From: Bacteroidaceae bacterium
GTDB taxonomy: Bacteria; Bacteroidota; Bacteroidia; Bacteroidales; Bacteroidaceae
Assembly: GCA_017616445.1 (NCBI GenBank)
Contig: JAFZYE010000075.1
Location: forward strand, 1-55,551
Reading direction: 5' to 3'
DNA: 55,551 nucleotides
Below, in pieces: positions 6,824-15,903 of the stretch. The position numbers and the translations under genes are program-made. Within the stretch, counting starts at the first letter, position 1. Each line of letters begins with the position of its first letter. The notes beneath the pieces are model-generated. The model ran no database searches and was not told the DNA's origin. It was given only the letters and a program-made list of their open reading frames with translations.

Positions 6824-8149
6824 TTATTTAATAGTTCCGGTGTAATAATCGGTGATGCCGATGATAGCGCGGGTACATACCGGGCAGAAGTCCTCGACTT
6901 CGTTGACGTTCATGCGACAGAGCTCGGCAGGGCGGTAGGCTCTGCGAGCCATGTAGCCGGCTCCCTCGAACACACCGACACGCTGGGTCTTCTCGTTGAG
7001 CTGTGCGGGTGTCATCTCACGGCGAGCGGTGTTGTAGTCGGTGATGGTGGGGGGCGTAGGCACTGGTGTACCTGCTTTGATGAGGTCGCCCCACTTCTTG
7101 CTGAAATCCTTCAAGGTGGTGATGTTCGGCTCCCAAGGTTCTGTGTCGGCTGGATACCACTCCACGTGGTTGTCGCCGTAGTTGTACTCATCGGCAAGTC
7201 CTGCATAGGAGTGTCCGAACTCGTGAACAAGCACTTGCTTGAATGTGTCGTGGTCGCTCGATGAACACATCCACTGATTGTAGATGCCTCCGCCTCCGTA
7301 GCGAGGTGTGTTGATGAGCACGATGATATGCTCGAAAGGTACGCCACTCAGCAGGTCGAACAGCCTATGGACTGCCGACGTGGTGAGATAACGGTCGGAG
7401 TAGAAGGTGTCGTAGTGCGAACGCAGTACGGTGTCGTGCCAGATGCCTTTGCCTGGCTCGGATGGTCCACTCTCGTTCGATACGGCTCCAACGGCTACGA
7501 CATTGAAACGGTTCTTCATCGACTTGAAAGGCTCGTGTGAGAAGATAGCGTCGGCAGCACGTTCGCTGTCTTTCCAGAACTTGTCCATCTCGTCCTTGGT
7601 GTAGCCCTCAGCCACGATGGCGAGATCGACACATTGGCTGATATCTCCGCTCTTAACGATATATTTATAAGGTATGCCATTCTCGCCGACAGGACGGATG
7701 AGGATGTCGTAAGGGTCAACACGATGAGTCATGACGGCCGTCACCTTGTTGTGGTTGTCGGTGAGGGTGACGCGGATGTCGATGGGGCGCTTGGGGAAGG
7801 GGATGTTGTAACTGGCCTCGAACGCACGACGCATCTGTGTGGCCTCTGTCTCATTCAGCCACTCTTGGAAGAGGGTGGAGAAGGTGTGGACATAGATGAG
7901 GCGGCCTGATTCGTGGTCGAATACGTTGATCTGTGCATTCCCCAGCAGGTATGTTTCTGCCAGACGTGCCCTGCGTCCAGCCCATCGTGGCTGTTTGTAG
8001 AGCTGGCTGAGTTGGATGTACTGTGAAGTGCTGTCGCCTCCGAACACATAGTCGAGACGGAGTGTGTTGTCTTCGAAATACTCGTCGAAGTTTTGAGCAC
8101 TGGCTGTCGTGGCCAGTGCAAGGAGAATGGATAAAATAATTTGTTTCAT
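6824..8149 (-). CDS. M64 (IgA peptidase-like) metallopeptidase
   Basis: A 441-residue secreted zinc peptidase. Signal peptide 1-19 (cut at ASAQ); an N-terminal beta domain (Peptidase_M64_N type) to about 150; catalytic domain about 170-430. The zinc site is HEFGHSYAGLAD (His309, Glu310, His313, Asp320), the M64 form of HExxH. Family members include an IgA-cleaving peptidase of Clostridium, and many Bacteroidetes homologues act on host or dietary glycoproteins. Which substrate applies here is unknown. The gene lies 60 bp downstream of uvrA on the same strand; co-transcription is possible, and no terminator is visible between them. Confidence 0.85.
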   Translation of the reverse strand: MKQIILSILLALATTASAQNFDEYFEDNTLRLDYVFGGDSTSQYIQLSQLYKQPRWAGRRARLAETYLLGNAQINVFDHESGRLIYVHTFSTLFQEWLNETEATQMRRAFEASYNIPFPKRPIDIRVTLTDNHNKVTAVMTHRVDPYDILIRPVGENGIPYKYIVKSGDISQCVDLAIVAEGYTKDEMDKFWKDSERAADAIFSHEPFKSMKNRFNVVAVGAVSNESGPSEPGKGIWHDTVLRSHYDTFYSDRYLTTSAVHRLFDLLSGVPFEHIIVLINTPRYGGGGIYNQWMCSSSDHDTFKQVLVHEFGHSYAGLADEYNYGDNHVEWYPADTEPWEPNITTLKDFSKKWGDLIKAGTPVPTPPTITDYNTARREMTPAQLNEKTQRVGVFEGAGYMARRAYRPAELCRMNVNEVEDFCPVCTRAIIGITDYYTGTIK

Positions 8150-8209
8150 ATTGGGGTATTGGGTTAATTGAACTAATTGGGCTTATGGGGCCTATGGGGG
8201 CGATGGGAC

Positions 8210-10984
8210 TTAAGGGGTTGACAGGTAGGGCTTGAGTGCTTGCCCTGTATAGCTTTCTTTGCACTGGGCCACCTGCTCGGGTGTTCCTGCGCATACGATG
8301 TAGCCGCCTTCGGCTCCTCCTTCAGGACCCAAGTCGATGATGTGGTCGGCACTCTTGATGATTTCCATGTTGTGCTCGATGATGAGGATGGAGTGGCCTC
8401 GGGTGATGAGCGACTGGAAGGCAGCAAGGAGTTTCTTGATGTCGTGGAAATGGAGACCTGTGGTAGGTTCGTCGAAGATGAACATGGTTGGTTTCGTCTT
8501 CTCCTGCGAGAGGTAATATGCGAGTTTCACACGCTGGTTCTCTCCTCCAGAGAGGGTAGATGATGTCTGTCCGAGTTTGATGTATCCCAGACCCACATCT
8601 TGTAGCGGTTTGAGCTTGCTGACAATCTTTTTCTGTCCGTGTTCGCCGAAGAACTCAACAGCCATATTGACGGTGAGGTTGAGGATGTCGTGGATGTCCT
8701 TTCCGTGGAACTTCACTTCGAGGATGTCGTTCTTGAAGCGTTTTCCATGACACGACTCACATTCCAGTACGAGGTCGTTCATGAACTGCATCTCGACCGT
8801 TACTGTTCCTTCGCCCTTGCATTCTTCGCAACGACCGCCTTCGGTGTTGAATGAGAAGTACTGGGGTGTGTAGCCCATCTGCTTGGCGAGTTGCTGCGAA
8901 GCCATCAATTTGCGAATCTCGTCGTAGGCTCCGATGTAAGTCACTGGGTTGCTGCGCGTAGAGGTGCCGATAGGATTCTGGTCGACGAACTCGATGCTTT
9001 CAATCATGCTGACATCACCTTCTAAGGCTACGAACTGCCCAGGACGGTCGCACACACGATCCATCTGGCGCATCACAGCACGATAGAAGATGTCGCGTAC
9101 TAAGGTGGACTTTCCGCTTCCGCTGACACCTGTGACGACTGTCATCACGTTAAGCGGTATTTTCACATCGATGCCTTTGAGGTTGTTCTCGCGTGCACAG
9201 CGAATGAGGATATAGTTGTTCCATGGTCGACGGCTGAATGGCACATCGATGGTCTCACGATGGGTGAGGAAGTCAATCGTGTGGGATGCAATGCCCTCAG
9301 TGCTTTCGGCAGCAGAACTGCTGAGCACTTCGCTGGCATTTCCCTGCCAAACAACCTTTCCACCCAGTCGGCCTGCATCAGGACCGATGTCGATGATGTA
9401 ATCGGCTGCACGGATGATTTCCTCATCGTGTTCGACCACTACGACCGTATTACCGATATCGCGTAACTCTTTCAGTACCTTGATGAGCCGTTGGGTGTCA
9501 CGACTGTGGAGTCCGATGCTGGGCTCGTCGAGGATATAAAGACTACCCACGAGACTGCTGCCAAGACTTGTCGCAAGGTTGATACGTTGGCTCTCACCAC
9601 CTGAGAGGGTGTTGCTGAGACGGTTGAGCGTCAGGTAGGACAGTCCTACATCCATAAGAAACTGCAGACGGTTGTTGATTTCGACCAACAGACGCTTAGC
9701 GATGATGTAATCGTGCTCGGACAGCTGCAGGTTCTTAAAGAACTCGTAGAGGTCGGCAATCGGCATCTCTACCAATTCGGTGATGCTGCGACCACCCACC
9801 TTCACGTAATTTGCCTCTCGTTTCAGACGCGTTCCATGACAAGTGGGACAGATTTCCTTTCCACGATATCGGGAAAGCATGACACGATACTGTATCTTGT
9901 ATTGGTTCTCACGCAACATGTCGAAGAAGCGGTCGATACAAGGAATATCGGCTGTGGGATGGCCCATTGCATCTGTGGCTCCGTGCCACAGAAAGTCCTT
10001 CTGTTCTTGCGTAAGATTGTAATATGGTTCAAAGATTGGGAAGTCGTAAGACGATGCAATGTGGCAGAACTCGTTCTTCCATGCACTCATCTTATCGCCA
10101 CGCCAGCAGAAGACAGCGCCCTCGTACACACTCATCTCCTGATTCGGAATCACGAGCGACTCATCAATACCCATGATCTTGCCGAACCCTTCACAAGTAG
10201 GACAGGCTCCGATGGGTGAGTTGAACGAGAACATGTGTTCTGTGGGTTCCTCGAACGTCATTCCGTCGGCTTCGAATGCTAGCGAGAAGAAATGGATGGA
10301 TTCCTTTCCCTCGCTCAGGAACTTCAGAATGCATTGGCCCTCACCCTCGTAGATGGCTGTCTCGCACGAGTCGACCAAGTGGCTGATGTTCGCTTTGTCA
10401 TCCCTGACAGTCATACGTGAAATGATGAGGCAGGTTTTGCCGTCGATGGTATCAGTAAGCGACAGTCCCTGTTTGTCGTAGGCTGCAATCTGTTCCGCTT
10501 CCGATCGTCCGTTACGACAAATCAAAGGGCATAACACCATGAAACGGGTTCCCTCGGGATAGGAATTCATGCAACGGATGACATCCTCCTGAGAGTGTTT
10601 CTTCACTTCCTGTCCGCTGATGGGGGAGTAGGTGTGTCCTGCTCGTGCAAAGAGCATGCGAAGATAGTCATAGATTTCAGTCGATGTGCCTACTGTACTG
10701 CGTGGGTTACGGCTGATGACCTTCTGCTCGATAGCGATAGCTGGCGGTATTCCTTCGATGAAATCGCATTCAGGTTTTCCCATACGTCCCATGAACTGAC
10801 GGGCATAGGTGCTGAGACTCTCGACATATCTACGCTGTCCTTCTGCATAGAGGGTGTCGAAAGCCAGAGAGGACTTTCCCGAACCGCTCACGCCTGTGAT
10901 GACGACGAGTTTGTTGCGAGGAATCTCCACGCTGAGGTTCTTCAGGTTGTTGACACGAGCACCTTTGATTTTGATTGAGTCCAT
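8210..10984 (-). CDS. uvrA: Excinuclease ABC subunit A (UvrA)
   Basis: A 924-residue DNA damage sensor of nucleotide excision repair. It has two ABC ATPase halves: Walker A motifs GVSGSGKSSLAFD (about 33-45) and GVSGSGKSTLVRD in the second half, signatures TLSGGESQRINLA and STLSGGENQRVKLA, and Cys-pair zinc modules (CPTCEGFG, CPTCHGTR, CEECKGEG, CESCHGKR). Length and motif order are normal for UvrA. It works with UvrB and UvrC, which are not in this window. It lies 45 bp downstream of pyrF on the same strand. Confidence 0.97.
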   Translation of the reverse strand: MDSIKIKGARVNNLKNLSVEIPRNKLVVITGVSGSGKSSLAFDTLYAEGQRRYVESLSTYARQFMGRMGKPECDFIEGIPPAIAIEQKVISRNPRSTVGTSTEIYDYLRMLFARAGHTYSPISGQEVKKHSQEDVIRCMNSYPEGTRFMVLCPLICRNGRSEAEQIAAYDKQGLSLTDTIDGKTCLIISRMTVRDDKANISHLVDSCETAIYEGEGQCILKFLSEGKESIHFFSLAFEADGMTFEEPTEHMFSFNSPIGACPTCEGFGKIMGIDESLVIPNQEMSVYEGAVFCWRGDKMSAWKNEFCHIASSYDFPIFEPYYNLTQEQKDFLWHGATDAMGHPTADIPCIDRFFDMLRENQYKIQYRVMLSRYRGKEICPTCHGTRLKREANYVKVGGRSITELVEMPIADLYEFFKNLQLSEHDYIIAKRLLVEINNRLQFLMDVGLSYLTLNRLSNTLSGGESQRINLATSLGSSLVGSLYILDEPSIGLHSRDTQRLIKVLKELRDIGNTVVVVEHDEEIIRAADYIIDIGPDAGRLGGKVVWQGNASEVLSSSAAESTEGIASHTIDFLTHRETIDVPFSRRPWNNYILIRCARENNLKGIDVKIPLNVMTVVTGVSGSGKSTLVRDIFYRAVMRQMDRVCDRPGQFVALEGDVSMIESIEFVDQNPIGTSTRSNPVTYIGAYDEIRKLMASQQLAKQMGYTPQYFSFNTEGGRCEECKGEGTVTVEMQFMNDLVLECESCHGKRFKNDILEVKFHGKDIHDILNLTVNMAVEFFGEHGQKKIVSKLKPLQDVGLGYIKLGQTSSTLSGGENQRVKLAYYLSQEKTKPTMFIFDEPTTGLHFHDIKKLLAAFQSLITRGHSILIIEHNMEIIKSADHIIDLGPEGGAEGGYIVCAGTPEQVAQCKESYTGQALKPYLSTP

Positions 10985-11029
10985 AAGAGTTTGGGTTGAT
11001 GGGGCTAATGGGCTAATAGGCCTTAGTGA

Positions 11030-11842
11030 TTATAGCAGGGAGGCCATTTGCTGCTGTACTTCCTTTGCTTTTTCTGCTGCCACTTCCGCGAAACGCTCTG
11101 TGCTGTCGGCATAGATGATGGCACGTGAGGAGTTGACGATGAGGCCACAGTCTTTGGTCATGCCGTATTTGCACACCTCTTCCAGACTGCCACCCTGAGC
11201 ACCGATACCTGGGACAAGGAGGAAGTGGTCGGGAGCGATTTTGCGAATGTCCTCGAACATCTTTCCTTGTGTGGCACCCACGACATACATCATTCGGTCG
11301 GCATCGGCCCATTGCTGACTCTTGCGCAGCACTTTCTCAAACAGACGTTCGCCGTTCGGGTTTTCCGTCAGTTGGAAATCCTGACTCCCTTTATTGCTTG
11401 TCAGTGCAAGCACGATGACCCACTTGCCTGGGTATTCAAGGAATGGGGTCACGCTGTCCTCGCCCATATAAGGGGCAACCGTCAGCGCATCTACACCCAT
11501 CTCCTCGAAGAAACAACGTGCATACATCTTTGATGTGTTGCCGATATCACCACGTTTGGCATCTGCAATGATGAAATGGTGTGGGTAGTTTGTCTGGAGA
11601 TAGTGGATGGTCTTATCAAGACTTGTCCATCCTTTAAGTCCTCCACACTCGTAGAAAGCGAGATTGGGTTTGTAAGCTACACAATAGGGTGCTGTGGCAT
11701 CGATGATAGCCTTGTTAAATTCGAAGATAGGATCATCGCAACTTAGCAGATGCTGAGGAATCTTTTTAATATCAGTATCCAGTCCTACGCATAGAAACGA
11801 GCGCTTCTCCCTAATCTGTGAAATGAGTTCTTGTCTGTTCAT
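11030..11842 (-). CDS. pyrF: Orotidine-5'-phosphate decarboxylase (group 2)
   Basis: A 270-residue TIM-barrel enzyme that converts OMP to UMP, the last step of de novo pyrimidine synthesis. The catalytic motif [11 protein letters not shown] and the N-terminal [10 protein letters not shown] are diagnostic of the longer group-2 PyrF. It has its own promoter (minus-strand TAACTTTG at 11880-11887) with a start about 31 nt upstream of the ATG, and is followed by uvrA. Confidence 0.95.
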   Translation of the reverse strand: MNRQELISQIREKRSFLCVGLDTDIKKIPQHLLSCDDPIFEFNKAIIDATAPYCVAYKPNLAFYECGGLKGWTSLDKTIHYLQTNYPHHFIIADAKRGDIGNTSKMYARCFFEEMGVDALTVAPYMGEDSVTPFLEYPGKWVIVLALTSNKGSQDFQLTENPNGERLFEKVLRKSQQWADADRMMYVVGATQGKMFEDIRKIAPDHFLLVPGIGAQGGSLEEVCKYGMTKDCGLIVNSSRAIIYADSTERFAEVAAEKAKEVQQQMASLL

Positions 11843-11879
11843 GATTGAGCGTTTAAAACGTATTGTTTGAATGATTGTG

Positions 11880-11887
11880 CAAAGTTA
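11880..11887 (-). promoter_or_regulatory. -7 box of pyrF
   Basis: TAACTTTG on the minus strand; the transcription start is expected near 11873. The -33 position lacks a clean TTTG. Confidence 0.6.
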
Positions 11888-11942
11888 CAAAAAAGTTTTT
11901 ATCTTGACGTATTTCACTACGTTGTTTTTTATGTTTGAATCC

Positions 11943-11974
11943 AAAAAAAGATTGCTTATCTCGCGATAGGCAAC
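11943..11974 (-). terminator. Terminator of the small RNA
   Basis: A 10-bp stem (11951-11960 with 11965-11974) with one mismatch and a GCGA tetraloop, then seven U, read on the minus strand. Confidence 0.65.
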
Positions 11975-12014
11975 CTCATACTAACCTTAAAATAAATCTA
12001 ATACCATGAAAAAC
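11943..12014 (-). ncRNA. Candidate ~70-nt small RNA or leader
   Basis: A complete promoter (12021-12052) is followed only about 50 nt later by a hairpin and a run of seven U on the minus strand. The transcript would be about 72 nt. It contains a six-codon ORF (ATG at 12007 to TAA ending 11987, MVLDLF) that stops just before the hairpin. pyrF lies 100 bp further on but has its own -7 box. It could be a free small RNA or an attenuated leader. Confidence 0.55.
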
Positions 12015-12020
12015 ACGGTG

Positions 12021-12052
12021 CAAAGATACAACTTTATCTTTAAAATAGCAAA
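12021..12052 (-). promoter_or_regulatory. Promoter of the small RNA
   Basis: On the minus strand, TTTG (12052-12049) and TATCTTTG (12028-12021) are separated by exactly 20 bp, a full Bacteroidetes consensus. Confidence 0.75.
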
Positions 12053-12106
12053 TAAAAAATGTAAGAAAATGCACCGTTTATGTTGTCAAACATATTATTT
12101 GAGGGT

Positions 12107-13285
12107 TTAATCTACATAAAGCACCAGTCCTTTGAGATATTCTCCTTCTGGATGGAAGATATTAATGGGATGATCGGCTGGTTGATGGAGTTGGTGGAGA
12201 ATCCTGACATTACGTCCCGCTTGAGCGGCAGCCGTGAATACAGCTGTGCGGAAATTGTCTTTCGTCACAACCTGCGAACAACTGAATGTGAAGAGGATTC
12301 CACCAGGCTGTATTTTCTCAAGCGCTTTCTGGTTCAGGCGTGAGTAACCCTTGAGCGCATTCCGCAATGCGTCCTTGTGTTTTGCAAACGCCGGTGGATC
12401 CAGGATGATCAGATCGTAAGGGGTTGACATGTTGTCGAGAAACTTAAAGGCATCCTCGGCATAAGCTGTATGTCGTGGGTCGTTGGGATAGTTGAGCGCT
12501 ACATTTGCATTCGTCAGGTCGATGGCTTTTTGTGAGGAGTCGACAGAATGGACGAGGTTGGCTCCACCTCGCATGGCATAGAACGAGAAACCGCCTGTGT
12601 AGCAAAACATGTTGAGAACATTGCGCCCGTTAGCATAATGCTCCAGAAGGCTGCGGTTTTCACGTTGGTCGACGAAGAACCCTGTCTTCTGACCTTTAAG
12701 CCAATCCACATGAAACTTAAGCCCGTTTTCGATAGCGATATCCTCTGAACTGCCGCCATACAGGAAACCGTTTTCCTGACCCAATTCTGCCTTGTATGGG
12801 AGCGTCGTTTCAGATTTATAGAAGATATTCTCTATCTTATTACCCATCACTTTTTTCAATGCTTCTGCAATGATCATACGGTCTTCGTGCATGCCTACGG
12901 AATGTGCTTGCATGACTGCGGTCTTTCCATAGACATCGATTACGAGTCCTGGCAGGTTGTCGCCCTCACCGTGTACCAGACGGTAGGTGTTGTTGGTGGG
13001 ATTGTCGGCCACACCGATACAACGTCGTACATCGAAAGCTGTGGTGAGTCGTTTCTCATAGAATGTCTGGTTGATAGGTTCCTGTTGGAACGAGAGCACA
13101 CGTACCATGATAGAGCCAATCTGGTAATGACCCGTAGCGATGAACTCTTTGTTGTTGGTGTATACTTCTACCACCTCACCCTCTTCAGGTTCTTGATCGA
13201 AATAGCTGATGGCTCCTGAGAATACCCAAGGGTGGAATCGTAGGAGCGACTCTTCCTTTCCTCGTTTAAGATAGATTTTCTTCAT
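12107..13285 (-). CDS. rlmI: RlmI-family 23S rRNA (cytosine-C5) methyltransferase
   Basis: A 392-residue class I SAM-dependent methyltransferase with an N-terminal PUA RNA-binding domain (about 1-75; KKIYLKRGKEESL, HPWVFSGAI) and a Rossmann methylase. SAM motif LNMFCYTGGFSFYAM and the catalytic-loop motif LIILDPPAFAKHK are clear, as is a Cys-containing SCSQ motif near the end. RlmI methylates C1962 of 23S rRNA in E. coli. The start is the ATG at 13285, overlapping the end of the exonuclease gene by 20 nt; an extension upstream encodes no PUA sequence. Confidence 0.88.
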   Translation of the reverse strand: MKKIYLKRGKEESLLRFHPWVFSGAISYFDQEPEEGEVVEVYTNNKEFIATGHYQIGSIMVRVLSFQQEPINQTFYEKRLTTAFDVRRCIGVADNPTNNTYRLVHGEGDNLPGLVIDVYGKTAVMQAHSVGMHEDRMIIAEALKKVMGNKIENIFYKSETTLPYKAELGQENGFLYGGSSEDIAIENGLKFHVDWLKGQKTGFFVDQRENRSLLEHYANGRNVLNMFCYTGGFSFYAMRGGANLVHSVDSSQKAIDLTNANVALNYPNDPRHTAYAEDAFKFLDNMSTPYDLIILDPPAFAKHKDALRNALKGYSRLNQKALEKIQPGGILFTFSCSQVVTKDNFRTAVFTAAAQAGRNVRILHQLHQPADHPINIFHPEGEYLKGLVLYVD

Positions 13286-13955
13286 GTTCTTGTTCGCTTG
13301 CGGCTGGATAGTCAGCCTGTGTTTCAGATTCGTTTTCGTTTTTCGTAATGATGATATGATAATCCTGGCTTTTCTGAAGCTGTAGGAGTTCTTCGTGAAT
13401 CCGGATACATGCCCATGCATCCAATGCGGCGTATGCCTTTTGGGCATCTGACAGGAAGTCGGCTTCCCAATTGCTGAGTTGCTGGCGTTTGCTAATCATC
13501 TTGCCAAATAGGTTGGCATAGATTTTTTGTAAACTGCTATCCTCAATCCCTATGCGACGAACCTCATCCTGCACATCGATAAATGTGCCTGGTTTGAACA
13601 TACCACGTTGTCTCAATCCGTGAATGTCGTCCTTCCACGATAGTGCCACCTTGGTGATTGTCTTGTCCTCCAGCAAGCGTACAATAGCATCAGATAGCCC
13701 AAAGAGGTTGAGGCGGAACAGAAAACAGGTGTCGTGGGTCGCTACTTGCAGCAGAGCCACTTGATGGGTTACATGGCGCTTGAATACTGGACGTGTCTCT
13801 GTGTCGAATCCAAGAATGGACTGGGTCATGAGGTAATTTACAGCTTTCTCTGCATCACGCTCCGTGGTGATGGTATAGATGCGTCCGAGGAATTCTTCCT
13901 TGGGCAGGGCGGTAATCCGCTGTTTGTCGTATTTGTCGTATATCGTCTTAGTCAT
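13266..13955 (-). CDS. 3'-5' exonuclease, DEDDy type
   Basis: A 229-residue RNase D/WRN-like exonuclease. The three motifs are visible: Exo I GFDTETRP (Asp51, Glu53), Exo II around LSWKDDIHGLRQRG, and Exo III AYAALDAWA (Tyr-x3-Asp). The C-terminal 25 residues are polar and variable. It would degrade RNA or DNA from the 3' end with two metal ions. The ATG at 13955 overlaps the stop of the DUF5063 gene by 8 nt, and its own stop overlaps rlmI by 20 nt, so translation is probably coupled. Confidence 0.85.
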   Translation of the reverse strand: MTKTIYDKYDKQRITALPKEEFLGRIYTITTERDAEKAVNYLMTQSILGFDTETRPVFKRHVTHQVALLQVATHDTCFLFRLNLFGLSDAIVRLLEDKTITKVALSWKDDIHGLRQRGMFKPGTFIDVQDEVRRIGIEDSSLQKIYANLFGKMISKRQQLSNWEADFLSDAQKAYAALDAWACIRIHEELLQLQKSQDYHIIITKNENESETQADYPAASEQEHEENLS

Positions 13956-14478
13956 CAATATCTGTTATAGAGTACTTCACTTCGTGGATGGCACGAAGTA
14001 CGTTTACGAGTTTTTGTCCCCAGTCGGTCTTGAAGTTCTGGTTGCACTGTTCCAACGCGCCCATCATTTCGTCCTCCACACCTTGTTTATATATATAAGC
14101 GAAGTTCTTGATGTCCTGGTAGATGTCGGCCAGGTTCTCGCTGATGGTCATGAGAATCGGTTCATCGCTGTATTTCATGTCGTCGACAAACACATCAAGG
14201 TAATCGTCTTTGTCGGCCATGATGTAGGCGATGTTGTTGCGGATGATGTCGTAGTTCTCTTCTGTGACATAGTCTGACAGCATGCTGTCAGAGTAGGTTT
14301 CGTACTGTGGCAGCAGCGAACCTTTCAGGTAGAGTAGGGGTAGCAGTTTACTCACCGTATCAACAAATTCCTCACGGCTCCGACCTTCTGAGTCTTCAAG
14401 GTAGGCGCAGTATTGAACAGCTACTGTGACGAATTCTAGGATGTCACGCTGATATAGGGGGTTGTCTTGATTTTTCAT
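13948..14478 (-). CDS. DUF5063 domain protein
   Basis: A 176-residue acidic, all-helical cytosolic protein matching the DUF5063 pattern (YQRDILEFVTVAVQYCAYLE near the start, LLPLLYLKGSLLP, DDYLDVFVDDM). Function is unknown. It is conserved in Bacteroidales beside DUF721 and an exonuclease gene, as here. The start at 14478 (MKNQDNPLYQ) is chosen over an upstream extension that reads through the intergenic spacer. Confidence 0.75.
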   Translation of the reverse strand: MKNQDNPLYQRDILEFVTVAVQYCAYLEDSEGRSREEFVDTVSKLLPLLYLKGSLLPQYETYSDSMLSDYVTEENYDIIRNNIAYIMADKDDYLDVFVDDMKYSDEPILMTISENLADIYQDIKNFAYIYKQGVEDEMMGALEQCNQNFKTDWGQKLVNVLRAIHEVKYSITDIDD

Positions 14479-14506
14479 TTTGTTGGTTTTATGGGGCTCA
14501 TGGAGC

Positions 14507-14797
14507 CTATGTGAAATTGATGTCTGAGATGACGTATGCACCTACTGCTTCATTCAATCGTTGAACCAATGCTGCACGATTCATCATCATGTCGTTCTTC
14601 AGGGCTGCCGATTTGATTTTCACGTAGAGTGTTTGGTTCTTGATGAACATCTCACCCGTATAGCGATTGATGGCACTCCCCATCACTTCCGGCCACATCT
14701 CGATGAGCCGATGTTGGTTGAGGGGCGTTTCCAGACCCTGTTCCCGCAGGAATGCATTCAGCAGGTTGGTTATTGATTCTGTCTTACTACGTTCCAT
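14507..14797 (-). CDS. DUF721 (DciA-like) protein
   Basis: A 96-residue protein with the DUF721 core (WPEVMGSAINRYT, LYVKIKSAALKNDM). DUF721 proteins include DciA, which helps load the replicative helicase. Its place 7 bp after recF supports a replication role. Start MERSKTESIT at 14797. Confidence 0.8.
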   Translation of the reverse strand: MERSKTESITNLLNAFLREQGLETPLNQHRLIEMWPEVMGSAINRYTGEMFIKNQTLYVKIKSAALKNDMMMNRAALVQRLNEAVGAYVISDINFT

Positions 14798-14804
14798 AGG
14801 TTTC

Positions 14805-15899
14805 TTATTCGGTAATGACGCCGTCTTTGACTTTGAAAATCTTGTAGTCGCCTTGCGACCGTTCCAGGATTCTGTCGAGATTCTCGCGGTTGGTATCTGT
14901 GATGAATATTTGTCCGAAGGCCTCGTCTGATGCCAAGTTGATGATTTGTTCCACACGATTTGCGTCGAGTTTGTCGAAGATGTCATCGAGCAACAGCAGA
15001 GGGGTGGTCTTGCTACCTGTCTGTTTCAGAAAGTTGAACTGTGCCAGTTTCAAACTGATGAGGTATGTCTTGTTCTGACCTTGTGAGCCTTCACGTTTGA
15101 TGGGGTAGTCGCCAAGTGTCATCGTGAGATCGTCTTTATGGATGCCATGCAGACTATATCCTACCGCTCTGTCTTTCGCTCTGTCGCGTTGGATGACCTC
15201 CAGCAGCGGACCACGTTGACAATGGCTGATATAGGTCAGACTCACTTGCTCATGATCGCCTGAGATACGTGAGTAGTAGTCCTGAAATACAGGAATAAAC
15301 TCTGTGATGAATTCGTTGCGCATTCTGTAAATCGGTTCGCCACATTGTGCCATCACTTCCTCGTATGCAGTCATTATCTCGACATCGGGTTCCTCTTCCT
15401 GTTTCAGCAGTATGTTACGCTGTTGCAGGGCAACATTATACCGCATCAGCAGATTCATGTAGGTGGGATTGTATTGCGAAATCACGATATCCATGAATCG
15501 TCTGCGCTCATCACTCCCTCCGAGTATCAGTTCGTGGTCGTTGGGTGACACCAGTATCAGTGGCAACAAGCCGATATGTTCTGCCAATTTCTTATAGGCT
15601 TTCTTGTTGCGTTTGAACTGTTTCTTCTGGTGTAGCTTCAATCCACATGACACCTCTTCCGTGTTGCCGTTCAGATCGTATAGTCCTTGAACCATGAAGA
15701 ACTCCTCGCCATGTCGCACATTCTGAGAGTCAATAGCATTTGTGGCACTCTTTGTGAACGATAGGAAATAGATGGCATCGAGCACATTGGTCTTGCCCTC
15801 ACCATTACTGCCTACAAAGCAGTTGATGTTGGGCGAGAAGTCGAGCTCGGCTTCCTTTATGTTCTTATAGTTGAGGATGGTGATGTGGTTCAGTGTCAT
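14805..15899 (-). CDS. recF: DNA replication and repair protein RecF
   Basis: A 364-residue SMC-like ATPase of the RecFOR pathway, loading RecA at gaps. Walker A GSNGEGKTNVLDA, signature QGQNKTYLISL and Walker B LLLLDDIFDKLD are present, and the length is normal. The start ATG at 15899 lies 4 bp after the stop of the GH43-GH35 gene. DUF721, DUF5063, the exonuclease and rlmI follow in a tight run. Confidence 0.95.
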   Translation of the reverse strand: MTLNHITILNYKNIKEAELDFSPNINCFVGSNGEGKTNVLDAIYFLSFTKSATNAIDSQNVRHGEEFFMVQGLYDLNGNTEEVSCGLKLHQKKQFKRNKKAYKKLAEHIGLLPLILVSPNDHELILGGSDERRRFMDIVISQYNPTYMNLLMRYNVALQQRNILLKQEEEPDVEIMTAYEEVMAQCGEPIYRMRNEFITEFIPVFQDYYSRISGDHEQVSLTYISHCQRGPLLEVIQRDRAKDRAVGYSLHGIHKDDLTMTLGDYPIKREGSQGQNKTYLISLKLAQFNFLKQTGSKTTPLLLLDDIFDKLDANRVEQIINLASDEAFGQIFITDTNRENLDRILERSQGDYKIFKVKDGVITE

Positions 15900-15903
15900 G
15901 ATG

